Shown: in pieces, positions 1 through 7,611 of the stretch | Layout: every line of letters starts with the position of its first letter | Position numbering within the stretch: the first letter of the stretch is position 1 | From: Acidovorax sp. CF316 | Lineage (GTDB): Bacteria; Pseudomonadota; Gammaproteobacteria; Burkholderiales; Burkholderiaceae_C | Assembly (NCBI RefSeq): GCF_000276605.1 | Contig: NZ_AKJX01000093.1 | Span: 1 to 64,000 of the forward strand | Length of the DNA: 64,000 bases | Direction: 5' to 3' | The notes under the pieces: generated by a model | Database searches by the model: none | The model's input: the letters and a program-made list of their open reading frames with translations, nothing else | What the model was told of the DNA's origin: nothing | Translations under genes and position numbers: made by a program

Positions 1-137
1 GGGAGCCGGTCGCTGCGGCTGGCGTAGCCGCTGAACTGGGTGCTCAGGCGCGCGATCAGGCGCTCATCGCGCGTGGAATACAGCGCGATGTAGTCGTCGA
101 ACAGCTGGCGGATGAGGGTCTGGCGATCCGGTCGCAT
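1..137 (-). CDS. Truncated gene, N-terminal part of a probable SnoaL/NTF2-fold protein
   Basis: Only the first 45 codons are in the window. Reading leftwards from the ATG at 135-137, the frame stays open to base 1. The product begins MRPDRQTLIRQLFDDYIALY, followed by a second helical segment (TRDERLIARLSTQFSGYASR). This resembles the start of a SnoaL-like (NTF2-fold) domain, which in Burkholderiales often precedes PAS, GGDEF or kinase modules; that assignment is by resemblance only. The gene is divergent from the DUF1566 gene, and about 150 bp lie between their starts. Function cannot be settled without the rest of the gene. Confidence 0.55.
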   Translation of the reverse strand, partial: MRPDRQTLIRQLFDDYIALYSTRDERLIARLSTQFSGYASRSDRL

Positions 138-288
138 CGGTGCGGGCTCCCCGTCAGGGGCATCCTGGGTGAAAGAAAAAGAGGCTGTGCGCACTGCCGC
201 GCGCGCCAGCGCAGGGCGCGACGCACTGTAGCACCCCGGCACGAGGCGGCGTGCATGCCGTGCGCACTTCATGCGAACATCGGCCTGT

Positions 289-912
289 ATGACGCACTTT
301 GCCCACAGCCCCTCTCCGCGCCGCACGCTGCTGGCCCTCGCCTGCCTCGGCGGCCTCGCCGCCCCGGTGGCCGCCCTGGCGCAATCGGCGGCCGAGCCCG
401 GGCCCAGTCTGGCGCTCTCGGCCGATGGCAGCCTGGTGGTGGACACGCGCGCCAAGCTGGCCTGGCCGCGCTGCGTGGAAGGCATGCAATGGAACGGCCG
501 CAGTTGCACCGGCACACCGCTGGAACTGGACTACGTCCAGGCCCAGGCCCATGCCCAGGCGCGCTGGAAGGCCGAGGGGGTGCCCTGGCGGCTGCCGCGT
601 GCCGCAGAACTGCGCCGCCTGGTCGACAAATCGGCCAGCACGCCCGGGCTCGACGCCCGGCTGTTCCCCGCCGCACCCTCGGGCTGGTACTGGGCCTCCA
701 ATACCAATGTGCAAGGGGGCCTGGCGGGCAACCAGTACAACTACGGCAACGTGGAGCGGGCCCAGCGCCAGGTGCAAGGCGGCGAGAGCCTGGACTCCAC
801 CCGCGTGAACCAGCGCTTTGCCGTGGACCTGCAAACCGGCGACATCCGCTCGGACGCAGCGAAGTTCAGCAAGCTGCACTTTCGCCTGGTGCGTACCTAT
901 ACCGATCAATGA
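289..912 (+). CDS. Exported DUF1566 (Lcl C-terminal domain) protein
   Basis: The 207-residue product has a clear signal peptide: positive N-region with RR, hydrophobic core LLALACLGGLAAPVAAL, and probable cleavage after ALA-Q near residue 30. The ATG at 289 is preferred over the one at 271 because it gives a normal-length leader. The mature part carries the DUF1566 pattern: a 'DTRAKLAWPRC' opening (residues about 49-59), a W-R-L-P segment with E-L-R-R-L-V, and a final F-R-L-V-R strand. DUF1566 occurs in surface or secreted proteins of mostly unknown role. A response-regulator gene follows on the same strand after 62 bp, so co-transcription is possible. Role unknown. Confidence 0.85.
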   Translation: MTHFAHSPSPRRTLLALACLGGLAAPVAALAQSAAEPGPSLALSADGSLVVDTRAKLAWPRCVEGMQWNGRSCTGTPLELDYVQAQAHAQARWKAEGVPWRLPRAAELRRLVDKSASTPGLDARLFPAAPSGWYWASNTNVQGGLAGNQYNYGNVERAQRQVQGGESLDSTRVNQRFAVDLQTGDIRSDAAKFSKLHFRLVRTYTDQ

Positions 913-974
913 AGGCATGGGCCACCGGGCGCCGATGCCCTCAGGCTTCCCCTCCCCCTGAAAGACGCCCCTGC

Positions 975-1673
975 ATGGCCAGCCCAGCCCCCATCGCCGT
1001 CGTGATCGAAGACGAGCCCCAGATTCGCCGCTTCGTGCGCGGCGCGCTCGAAGCCGAAGGCTGGCAGGTGCACGAGGCCGACACCCTGCAGCGTGGCCTG
1101 ACCGAGGCCGGCACACGCAAGCCCGACCTGCTGGTGCTGGACCTGGGCCTGCCCGACGGCGAAGGCCTCACTCTGATCCGTGACGTGCGCCAGTGGTCCA
1201 GCGTGGCCATCATCGTGCTCTCGGCGCGCATCGACGAGGCCGACAAGATCGCCGCGCTGGACGCCGGCGCCGACGACTACCTGACCAAGCCCTTCGGCGT
1301 GGGCGAGCTCATGGCGCGCGTGCGCGCCAACCTGCGCCGCCCGCGCGCCACGGGCGCATCGCAGGAGGAAGAGACGTCCTTCCGCTTCGGCGAGGTCACC
1401 GTCGACCGCCAGGCCCGCCTGGTGCAGCGCGGCGGCCAGGAGGTCCACCTCACGCCCCTGGAGTACCGGCTGCTGTCGGTGCTGGTCGCCAATGCCGGGC
1501 GCGTGCTCACGCACCGCCAGCTGCTGCGCGAGGTCTGGGGCCCCTCGCACAGCGAGCAGAGCCACTACCTGCGCATCTACATGGGCCACCTGCGCCAGAA
1601 GCTGGAGGCCGACCCGGCCCAGCCGCGGCACCTGCTGACGGAAACCGCGGTGGGCTATCGGCTGATGCCATGA
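975..1673 (+). CDS. kdpE: KdpE-like OmpR-family response regulator
   Basis: A 232-residue two-component response regulator. The receiver domain (about 8-122) has the acidic pair in IEDEPQ, the phosphoacceptor Asp in LDLGLPDG and the conserved Lys in TKPFG. The winged-helix DNA-binding domain (about 135-230) ends LTETAVGYRLMP. LDLGLPDGEG and the SHYLRIYMGHLRQKLE region are typical of KdpE, which with the KdpD kinase controls the high-affinity K+ ATPase. No kdpD or kdpFABC gene adjoins it here: upstream is a DUF1566 gene and downstream is a convergent TRAP permease whose stop is only 6 bp away. It is therefore an orphan in this window; kdp genes elsewhere in the genome, or a different partner kinase, are both possible. 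Confidence 0.85.
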   Translation: MASPAPIAVVIEDEPQIRRFVRGALEAEGWQVHEADTLQRGLTEAGTRKPDLLVLDLGLPDGEGLTLIRDVRQWSSVAIIVLSARIDEADKIAALDAGADDYLTKPFGVGELMARVRANLRRPRATGASQEEETSFRFGEVTVDRQARLVQRGGQEVHLTPLEYRLLSVLVANAGRVLTHRQLLREVWGPSHSEQSHYLRIYMGHLRQKLEADPAQPRHLLTETAVGYRLMP

Positions 1674-1679
1674 GCCTCC

Positions 1680-2960
1680 TCATCCGTGGAAGAACTTGGC
1701 CGGCCAGGTCACCAGCCACGGGAAGACCACCATGAGGAACATGATGGCGAACTCCGCGATCATGAAGGGCACGACGCCCTTGGTGACGTCGTCCATCGAC
1801 ATCTTGCCCACCCCGGCCACCACGTTGAGCACCGTGCCCACCGGCGGGGTGACCAGGCCGATGGAGTTGTTGATGATGAACATCACGCCGAAGTAGACCG
1901 GATCAATGCCTGCCGCATTCACCACCGGCATCAGCACGGGCGTGAGGATCAGGATGGTGGGCGTCATGTCCATGGCAGTGCCCACGGCCATCACCAGCAC
2001 CATGATGGCCGCCATGAGCAGGATCTTGTTGTCCATGAAGGGCTGCAGCAACCCCACCACCTTGGACGGCAGGTCGGCCACGGTGATGAGCCAGGCGCTG
2101 ACCATGGCCGCAGCGATCAGGAACATCACGATGGCGCTGGTCTTGGCGGCGGCGACGAAGATGCCGTAGAGGTCGCGCCAGCTGATCTCGCGGTAGATCA
2201 CCGCCGAGACGAAGAGTGCGTATACCGCCGCCACGACAGCCGCCTCGGTGGGCGTGAACACCCCCATGCGCAGACCGACGAGGATGATCACCGGCAGCAT
2301 CAGTGCCCACAGGGCCTTGCGCAGGGCCGTGAGGATCTCCGCGGCGGACTTGCGCGGTGGCGGCACGATCTTCTCGCGCCGCACCAGGAAGGCCCAGGTG
2401 AGCCACAGCGCGGCACCGATCAGGATGCCCGGCACGATGGCCGCGAGGAACAGCTTGGAGATCGACACGTTGGCCGCCACCCCGAAGATCACCAGCCCGA
2501 TGCTGGGAGGGATCACCGGGCCGATGACGCCGGTGGCCGCGATCAGCCCGCCGGCACGCGACTTGTCGTGCCCGGCCTTGACCATCATGGGCAGCAGCAA
2601 CGCGGTGAGCGCGGCCGCATCGGCCACGGCCGAACCCGACAGGGCCGACAGCAGGCAGCCGGCCATGATGGTCACATAGCCCAGCCCGCCCTTCACATGG
2701 CCCACCAGCGCCAGCGCGAAGTCCACGATGCGGCGCGACAGGCCGCCCACGTTCATGATTTCGCCGGCCAGCATGAAGAAGGGCACCGCCAGCAGCGGAA
2801 AGCTGTCGGCCCCGCCGATCAGGTTCTGCGCGAGGATCTGCGCGTCGAACAAGTCCAGGTGCCACATCAGCGCCACGCCGCTGGCCAGGAGCGAGAAGGC
2901 GATCGGGATGCCCATGGCCATGGCCAGCAGCAGCGATCCGACAAAGACGAAGATGGTCAT
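1680..2960 (-). CDS. TRAP transporter large permease (DctM family)
   Basis: A 426-residue integral membrane protein, the usual DctM length, composed of about 12 hydrophobic segments from the N-terminus (TIFVFVGSLLLAMAMGIPIA) to the C-terminus. The family glycine/proline motifs are present, e.g. AVPFFMLAGEIMN and GPVIPPSIGLVIFG. The large permease moves the substrate with the Na+ gradient after delivery by the periplasmic binding protein. It overlaps the small permease gene by 4 bp (ATGA), giving translational coupling. It is the last gene of the dctP-aroQ-dctQ-dctM unit. Substrate is inferred only from context (a carboxylate, perhaps quinate or shikimate related). Confidence 0.95.
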   Translation of the reverse strand: MTIFVFVGSLLLAMAMGIPIAFSLLASGVALMWHLDLFDAQILAQNLIGGADSFPLLAVPFFMLAGEIMNVGGLSRRIVDFALALVGHVKGGLGYVTIMAGCLLSALSGSAVADAAALTALLLPMMVKAGHDKSRAGGLIAATGVIGPVIPPSIGLVIFGVAANVSISKLFLAAIVPGILIGAALWLTWAFLVRREKIVPPPRKSAAEILTALRKALWALMLPVIILVGLRMGVFTPTEAAVVAAVYALFVSAVIYREISWRDLYGIFVAAAKTSAIVMFLIAAAMVSAWLITVADLPSKVVGLLQPFMDNKILLMAAIMVLVMAVGTAMDMTPTILILTPVLMPVVNAAGIDPVYFGVMFIINNSIGLVTPPVGTVLNVVAGVGKMSMDDVTKGVVPFMIAEFAIMFLMVVFPWLVTWPAKFFHG

Positions 2961-3532
2961 CGCGCGCCCTCCTTGCCGCGGGGCGCTTCGGTGCCTGCCG
3001 CGCCCAGGATCTGCTGCAACTGCACCGCCTCTTCGGACTCCTGCACCATCACCAGGTCCTCGTCGGCGATCTGGCCGCTGAGCAGCTTGTACAGGTCGAT
3101 GGCCAGGATCAGCGCCGCGCAGACGGCGAACACCAGGCCCGCGCTGTAGACGATGGCCATGGACGCGCCCGTGGTCGGCGCCGTCACGTCCCAGTTGATG
3201 CGCGCCTGCGCCAGACTGCCCTGGAACAGCAGCCAGACGATGTAGAGCATGACCCCGTGCCCGAGGGCCAGGCAGGCCTTCTTGCCGGCCGCCGGCAGGC
3301 GCTGCACCACCATGTCCACCCCCAGGTGGCCATGCTCACGCAGCGCGACGATGGCCCCGAGGAAGGTCATCCAGATGAAAAGCCAGCGCGACACTTCTTC
3401 CGACACGGTGATGCCGGAATTGAAGCCGTAGCGCAGCACCACGTTGCCGAACACCAGCACCACCATCAGCGCCAGCATGGCGGCAATCACCGCCTCCAGC
3501 ACACGGCAGGCGCGGTCCATCCATCGATTCAT
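2957..3532 (-). CDS. TRAP transporter small permease (DctQ family)
   Basis: A 191-residue protein with four predicted membrane segments, typical of DctQ. A helix at about 10-32 (CRVLEAVIAAMLALMVVLVF) is followed by the family motif VSEEVSRWLFIWMTFLGA and then REHGHLGVD, all hallmarks of the small TRAP subunit. The C-terminal 40 residues are a hydrophilic Glu/Gln-rich tail. It partners the large permease encoded directly downstream, with which it shares an ATGA overlap. It follows aroQ by 35 bp in the same orientation, so the dehydratase gene sits inside the transporter operon, between the binding protein and the permeases. Confidence 0.93.
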   Translation of the reverse strand: MNRWMDRACRVLEAVIAAMLALMVVLVFGNVVLRYGFNSGITVSEEVSRWLFIWMTFLGAIVALREHGHLGVDMVVQRLPAAGKKACLALGHGVMLYIVWLLFQGSLAQARINWDVTAPTTGASMAIVYSAGLVFAVCAALILAIDLYKLLSGQIADEDLVMVQESEEAVQLQQILGAAGTEAPRGKEGAR

Positions 3533-3567
3533 GTTGTCTTTTCCTGTGATCGTCTGGATGGCTGGCG

Positions 3568-4017
3568 TCAGGCCGCCTGGGAGGCTTCGCGCAGGCTTTC
3601 CACCAGCGAGCGCAGCGCCGCCAGGTAGGAATGCGGGCCGAAGCCCTGCACCGTGGCCTTGACGGCCGGCGAGATGATGGAGTGCGCGCGCCAGGCCTCG
3701 CGCGCGGCGATGTTGGACATGTGCACCTCGATCACCGGGAAGGGCATGGCCTTGATCGCGTCGTGCAGCGGCACGCCATGCTGCGTGAGGCCGGCAGGGT
3801 TCACCAGCGCGCCCTGCGCAGCGTCGATGTGCTCGTGCAGGAAGTCGATCAGCGCGCCTTCGTGGTTGGACTGCAGGATGCCGAGTTCCACGCCGAGCTC
3901 GGCGGCGAGCTTCTGCAGGCGCTCGTTGATCTGCGCCAGCGTGGTGGTGCCGTAGATATGGGGTTCGCGGCGCCCGAACAGGTTCAGGTTGGGGCCGTGG
4001 AGGACGAGGATTTTCAT
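3568..4017 (-). CDS. aroQ: Type II 3-dehydroquinate dehydratase-like protein
   Basis: A 149-residue protein of normal type II dehydroquinase length. The ATG at 4015-4017 is chosen because the core strand KILVLHGPNLNLFG then begins at residue 2. Family features are present: PNLN, then RREPHIYG with the catalytic Arg and Tyr of the flexible loop, IEVHMSN, and RE...R with conserved arginines. One deviation stands out: the substrate-binding N-x-G-x-T-H-T-S segment reads NPAGLTQHG, so the usual His is Gln and the following residues differ. Its position inside a TRAP operon under an IclR-type regulator suggests a catabolic rather than biosynthetic role, for instance quinate/shikimate use. A changed substrate is possible. 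Confidence 0.85.
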   Translation of the reverse strand: MKILVLHGPNLNLFGRREPHIYGTTTLAQINERLQKLAAELGVELGILQSNHEGALIDFLHEHIDAAQGALVNPAGLTQHGVPLHDAIKAMPFPVIEVHMSNIAAREAWRAHSIISPAVKATVQGFGPHSYLAALRSLVESLREASQAA

Positions 4018-4034
4018 GGGGTGTTCAGGGTTGG

Positions 4035-4157
4035 GAGCGGCTGACAAAGCTCAGCGAAGCGGTTCTGGCTAGGCGCTACACGTCTGATTGATTGCAGGCA
4101 GTGCGCATAGCACGACAAGACGCAGCAACGACGCCAGAAGAGTTTTGCCAGGCGCTC
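4035..4157 (-). repeat. Palindromic dispersed element, copy A
   Basis: This is an approximately 123-bp element with imperfect terminal inverted repeats: GAGCGGCTGACAAAG at the left, and the complement of GTTTTGCCAGGCGCTC at the right. Inside are AGCGAAGCGGTTCTGGCTAG and AACGACGCCAGAAGAG, the latter partly complementary to the former. A second copy with the same internal blocks lies at 23529-23640. It begins immediately after the dctP stop codon and ends before aroQ, so it is transcribed as part of the operon. Strand is given as that of the operon; no ORF is inside. The resemblance to REP/MITE-type elements is inferred. Confidence 0.8.
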
Positions 4158-5162
4158 TTACTTGCGGATGCGGGCCAGTTCGTCGTTGTAGAGCTTCACG
4201 ATGGCCGGGTCGTAGGTGGCCGCGAACTTCTCGATCACCGGCTTGGCGATCTGCTGCATGCGTGCCAGCTCGGCGGGCGCGATCTCGTTGTAGGCCATGC
4301 CCTTGGCCTGCAGGTCGCCCACCGAGCGCTGCGCTGCGGCGCGGCTCACCTGGCGCTGGTAGCCACGCGCCTCGTTGGCGGCATCGTTCATCATCTTCTG
4401 TTCGACGGGCGAAAGCTGGTCCCAGAACTTCTTGCTCACCAGCACGATGTTGGCGGCGTACACATGGTTGGTGGCGCTCACGTACTTCTGCACCTCGAAC
4501 ATCTTGTTCGACAGGATCACCGCATAGGGGTTCTCCTGGCCGTCCACGGCCTTGGCTTCCAGCGCGCCGTAGAGTTCGGCGAACGGCATGGGCACGGGGT
4601 TGGCCTTGAAGGCCTTGAAGGTCTCGAGGAACACCGGATTCGGGATCACGCGCAGCTTGAGGCCGTCGAAGTCATCGGCCTTGGTGATGGCGCGCTTGCT
4701 GTTGGTCACATTGCGAAAGCCCAGGTCCCAGTAGCCCAGGGCCACCAGGCCCTTCTCGGGCAGCCTGGCGATCAGTGCCTGGCCCAGCGGACCATCGAGC
4801 AGCGCATCGGCCTGGGCGAAGTTGGCCACGGCGAACGGAAAGTCCACGAGGCCGAATTCCTTGACGATGCCGGCCAGCGAGGTGGTGGCCGGTGCCGACA
4901 TCTGCTGCACGCCGCCCTGCAGCGCCGACTGCTGCTGCATCTCGTTGCCCAGCTGCGAGGCAGGGAACTCCATCACCTTCATCTTGCCGCCGCTCTTGGC
5001 GGCCAGCAGCTCGCCAAAGCGCTTGACCCCGAAGCTCACCGGGTGGTCGGCGTTGTTCAGGTGGCCGAAGCGGATCACGCGCTCCTGCTGGGCGGCGGCG
5101 GGCAGCGAAGCCATCAGCAGGGACAGGCCAGCGGCGGCCAGGAGGCAAGCAGTTTTTCTCAC
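4158..5162 (-). CDS. TRAP transporter substrate-binding protein (DctP family)
   Basis: A 334-residue periplasmic binding protein. The start is GTG at 5160-5162, with GGAG a few bases upstream. The signal peptide RKTACLLAAAGLSLLMASLP ends at AAAQQ, giving a mature start near residue 25. The mature protein has the DctP layout: RFGHLNNADHPVSFGVKRF at the N-terminus, the binding-site region LRVIPNPVFLETFKAF with its conserved Arg, and the FAELYGALEAKAVDGQENP segment diagnostic of the family. It captures the substrate for the two permeases downstream. It is the first gene of the operon and faces the IclR regulator across a 196-bp regulatory region. Confidence 0.95.
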   Translation of the reverse strand: MRKTACLLAAAGLSLLMASLPAAAQQERVIRFGHLNNADHPVSFGVKRFGELLAAKSGGKMKVMEFPASQLGNEMQQQSALQGGVQQMSAPATTSLAGIVKEFGLVDFPFAVANFAQADALLDGPLGQALIARLPEKGLVALGYWDLGFRNVTNSKRAITKADDFDGLKLRVIPNPVFLETFKAFKANPVPMPFAELYGALEAKAVDGQENPYAVILSNKMFEVQKYVSATNHVYAANIVLVSKKFWDQLSPVEQKMMNDAANEARGYQRQVSRAAAQRSVGDLQAKGMAYNEIAPAELARMQQIAKPVIEKFAATYDPAIVKLYNDELARIRK

Positions 5163-5243
5163 GGGACATCTCCATCAAAAGTCGGACCAGGGACATGCAT
5201 CCGGAACACCGGTTGCGCCTTGGGATGAATCGTAGTTAAAAAG

Positions 5244-5275
5244 TGGAAACTCTTTCCATAGTAGAAACCCTTTAA
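5244..5275. promoter_or_regulatory. IclR-type operator in the divergent dctP/iclR region
   Basis: TGGAAACTCTTTCCA at 5244-5258 is a perfect inverted repeat (TGGAAA-N3-TTTCCA) that closely matches the known Escherichia coli IclR box TGGAAATNATTTCCA. A weaker related sequence, TAGAAACCCTTTAA, follows at about 5261-5274. Both lie between the GTG of dctP (5162) and the ATG of the IclR regulator (5359). The sites are therefore well placed to control the TRAP operon and autoregulate the regulator. Binding is inferred from the motif and position. Confidence 0.72.
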
Positions 5276-5358
5276 CAAATTTTGGTACATTGCCGCCATG
5301 TGGCTGGCCCCGGTAGGGCCTGTCCGCAGGAAGACGACCACCGAAAGAGACCCACGCC

Positions 5359-6141
5359 ATGAGCAGCATCCTCGAGCGCAGCTTCAAAGTCCTGGAGCAC
5401 CTGGCCCCGCACCCCGAGGGCAAGGCCCTGTCGAGCCTGGCCTCCGAGCTCGATATGCCCCTGAGCGCCACGCACCGCCTGCTGGCCGAGCTGGTGCGTT
5501 GCGGCTACGTGCGCCAGGACCACAGCCAGGGCAACTACATGCTGACCATCAAGCTGGTGTCGCTGGGCCTGGGCTTCCTGAGCGCCACAGGCGTGGTGGA
5601 CATTGCCCAGCCCCTGCTGGACCGGCTGGCCGCCGAATCCGGTGAGCTGGTGCGCCTGGCCGTGGTCGATGGGGACGAGCTGACCTTCGTGGCCAAGGCC
5701 CAGGGCGCCGTGCGCGGCCTGCGCTACGACCCGGACATGGGCCTGTCGGTCAACCTGTCGTGCAGCTCGGCCGGCCATGCCTGGCTGTCCACCATGAGCG
5801 ACGAGGAGGCCCTGGCCCTGGTATCACGCCAGGGCTTCGGCAAGCCCGAGGACTACGGCCCCAATGCCCCGACCACCGTCAAGGAGCTGCTGGCCTACCT
5901 GCGCACGGCGCGCCAGCTGGGCTTCAGCACCATCGTCGAGGTCTTCGCGCCGGCCATGACGGCCATGGCCGCGCCCATCCGCCGGGGCAACGGCACGGTG
6001 CTGGGGGTGGTGACGATCGCGGGGCCCCTGGTGCGCTTGACCCCTGAGCGCATGCAGGCCCTGGGCCCTGCCCTGCTGAACACCACGCACGACCTGGCAC
6101 TGGCCAGCGGGGGGTCTGCCTTGTTGAAGAAACGCGGTTAG
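5359..6141 (+). CDS. IclR-family transcriptional regulator
   Basis: A 260-residue regulator. The N-terminal winged helix (about 1-65) starts SSILERSFKVLEHLAPHPEG and contains the recognition region LDMPLSATHRLLAELVRCGYV. The C-terminal effector-binding domain (about 80-250) has the family pattern RLAVVDGDELTFVAKAQG and later APAMTAMAAPIRRGNG. Members sense small aromatic or carboxylate ligands and often control divergent catabolic operons. Divergence from the TRAP/aroQ operon, with a palindromic operator between, makes that operon its likely target. The TAG stop overlaps the stop of the convergent ogt gene by 2-3 bases. Confidence 0.93.
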   Translation: MSSILERSFKVLEHLAPHPEGKALSSLASELDMPLSATHRLLAELVRCGYVRQDHSQGNYMLTIKLVSLGLGFLSATGVVDIAQPLLDRLAAESGELVRLAVVDGDELTFVAKAQGAVRGLRYDPDMGLSVNLSCSSAGHAWLSTMSDEEALALVSRQGFGKPEDYGPNAPTTVKELLAYLRTARQLGFSTIVEVFAPAMTAMAAPIRRGNGTVLGVVTIAGPLVRLTPERMQALGPALLNTTHDLALASGGSALLKKRG

Positions 6142-6716
6142 GACCTGGGCGCGAACAGCGCCAAGGTGTCGTGGGCGAAGGCGCCCTCGATCTCCAGCAT
6201 GCGCATCTTGGTGGCCGCGCCGCCGCCAGCGGAAAACCCTCCCGTCTTGCCACCTGCGGCCAGGATGCGATGGCACGGCACCACCGGCGCAAACGGGTTG
6301 TGCCCCAGTGCCTGGCCCACGGCGCGCGCGGCCCCCGGCTCGCCCAGGGCGGCGGCCATCTCGCCATAGGTCATGGTCTTGCCGGGCGGGATGCGCCGGG
6401 CCAGCTCATAGACACGGGCATTGAAGGGCGGCACACCCTCGGTGGCCAGCGGCACATCGAGCAGGTCGTCGTGCGCGCCCGCGAGCAGGGCCACCACGCG
6501 CGCCGCCCAGGCGGCCACCTCGGGCGGCATGGGCGATTCGGGCGTGCCTGGAAAGCGCCACTGCATGCGTGCGCGGGTGTGCGCCTCTCCCTCGTCCTCG
6601 GGCAGCTGCACGCCGACCAGCAGGGGGCCATCCCAGGCCAGGCCGCAATGCCCCACCGCCGTAGCAAACAGCGCAAAGCCATGGGCTGCCGATGGCCCGC
6701 GCTTTTCAGTCTGCAC
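6138..6716 (-). CDS. ogt: Methylated-DNA--[protein]-cysteine S-methyltransferase
   Basis: A 192-residue O6-alkylguanine DNA alkyltransferase, which removes alkyl groups from guanine O6 onto its own cysteine. The active-site motif VVPCHRI lies in the C-terminal domain, preceded by the helix-turn-helix region (TMTYGEMAAALGEPGAARAV) and followed by GGFSAGG. The N-terminal ribonuclease-like domain is about 1-95. The start is uncertain: GTG at 6714-6716 is proposed because it lies inside the 3' end of the upstream SDR gene, as expected for a coupled gene, and gives a normal length. No good ATG exists nearby. The Ada regulatory domain is absent, so the enzyme is of the Ogt type. Confidence 0.9.
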   Translation of the reverse strand: MQTEKRGPSAAHGFALFATAVGHCGLAWDGPLLVGVQLPEDEGEAHTRARMQWRFPGTPESPMPPEVAAWAARVVALLAGAHDDLLDVPLATEGVPPFNARVYELARRIPPGKTMTYGEMAAALGEPGAARAVGQALGHNPFAPVVPCHRILAAGGKTGGFSAGGGAATKMRMLEIEGAFAHDTLALFAPRS

Positions 6717-7611
6717 GCAGGGCGGCCTTGAGTTGGGCACCGATCTCGGGCTTGCTCGCAAAGGGGTCGGTGGGGTTGCGCATGAGCATGATGTCTTCCA
6801 TGCGCGTCTGCACCGAGGCAATCGCCTGCGGGTGGCTGTAGATGTAGAACTGGCGCTGCGCGACGGCATCGAAGACCTTCTGGGCCACCTCGGCCGCCGT
6901 CACCTTGCCGCTGCCCACGGCCTTGTCGGTCATGGCCTGGCCGATGAGCTGGCTGCGCGTGGGCTTGCCGGCCTGCAGCTCGCCGGGGCGGTTGCGGTGG
7001 CTCTGGCTGATGCCCGTGGGCACGAAGAAGGGGCACAGCACGCTGGCGCTGACCTGGTCGGTCACCAGGGCCAGATCCTGGTAGAGGGTTTCGGACAGGC
7101 TCACCACCGCGTGCTTGCTCACGTTGTAGACGCCCATGTTGGGCGCATCGACCAGGCCGGCCATGCTGGCCGTGTTGACGATGTGGCCGCGCCAGGCCGG
7201 GTCCTTCTTCGCGGCGGCGAGCATCATGGGGGTGAACAGGCGCACGCCGTGGATCACGCCCCAGAGGTTCACGCCCAGCACCCACTCCCAGTCCTTGGCG
7301 GTGTTTTCCCACACCAGGCCGCCCGCGCCCACGCCGGCATTGTTGAACACCAGGTGCGGTGCGCCGAAGCGCTGCTCCACGTCCACCGCAAGCTGTTCCA
7401 TCTGCCCGGCGTCGGACACATCCACCTTGCGCGCCAGCACCTGCGCCCCCGCAGCCTGCGCCTCGGCGGCAGCCGCGTCGAGCGCGTCCTGCTGCACATC
7501 CACCAGCACCAGGTTCATCCCCAGGCGCGCACCGATGCGCGCGCATTCGAGGCCGAAGCCCGAACCCGCGCCCGTGAGAACGGCTGTCTTGCCCTTGAAG
7601 TCGTCGATCAT
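6706..7611 (-). CDS. SDR-family NAD(P)-dependent oxidoreductase
   Basis: A 301-residue classical short-chain dehydrogenase. The ATG at 7609-7611 overlaps the stop of the upstream GST gene (ATGA). The cofactor motif TGAGSGFGLECA lies at about residues 12-23, NNAGVGAGG at about 90, the catalytic Ser in VNTASMAGL at about 150, and the YNVSKHA motif (Tyr-x-x-x-Lys) at about 163-169. The C-terminal 60 residues extend beyond the Rossmann core. SDRs of this group oxidise or reduce alcohols and ketones, including lipid intermediates. The substrate is unknown; the block around it is devoted to acyl-CoA and lipid chemistry. Confidence 0.92.
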   Translation of the reverse strand: MIDDFKGKTAVLTGAGSGFGLECARIGARLGMNLVLVDVQQDALDAAAAEAQAAGAQVLARKVDVSDAGQMEQLAVDVEQRFGAPHLVFNNAGVGAGGLVWENTAKDWEWVLGVNLWGVIHGVRLFTPMMLAAAKKDPAWRGHIVNTASMAGLVDAPNMGVYNVSKHAVVSLSETLYQDLALVTDQVSASVLCPFFVPTGISQSHRNRPGELQAGKPTRSQLIGQAMTDKAVGSGKVTAAEVAQKVFDAVAQRQFYIYSHPQAIASVQTRMEDIMLMRNPTDPFASKPEIGAQLKAALRAD

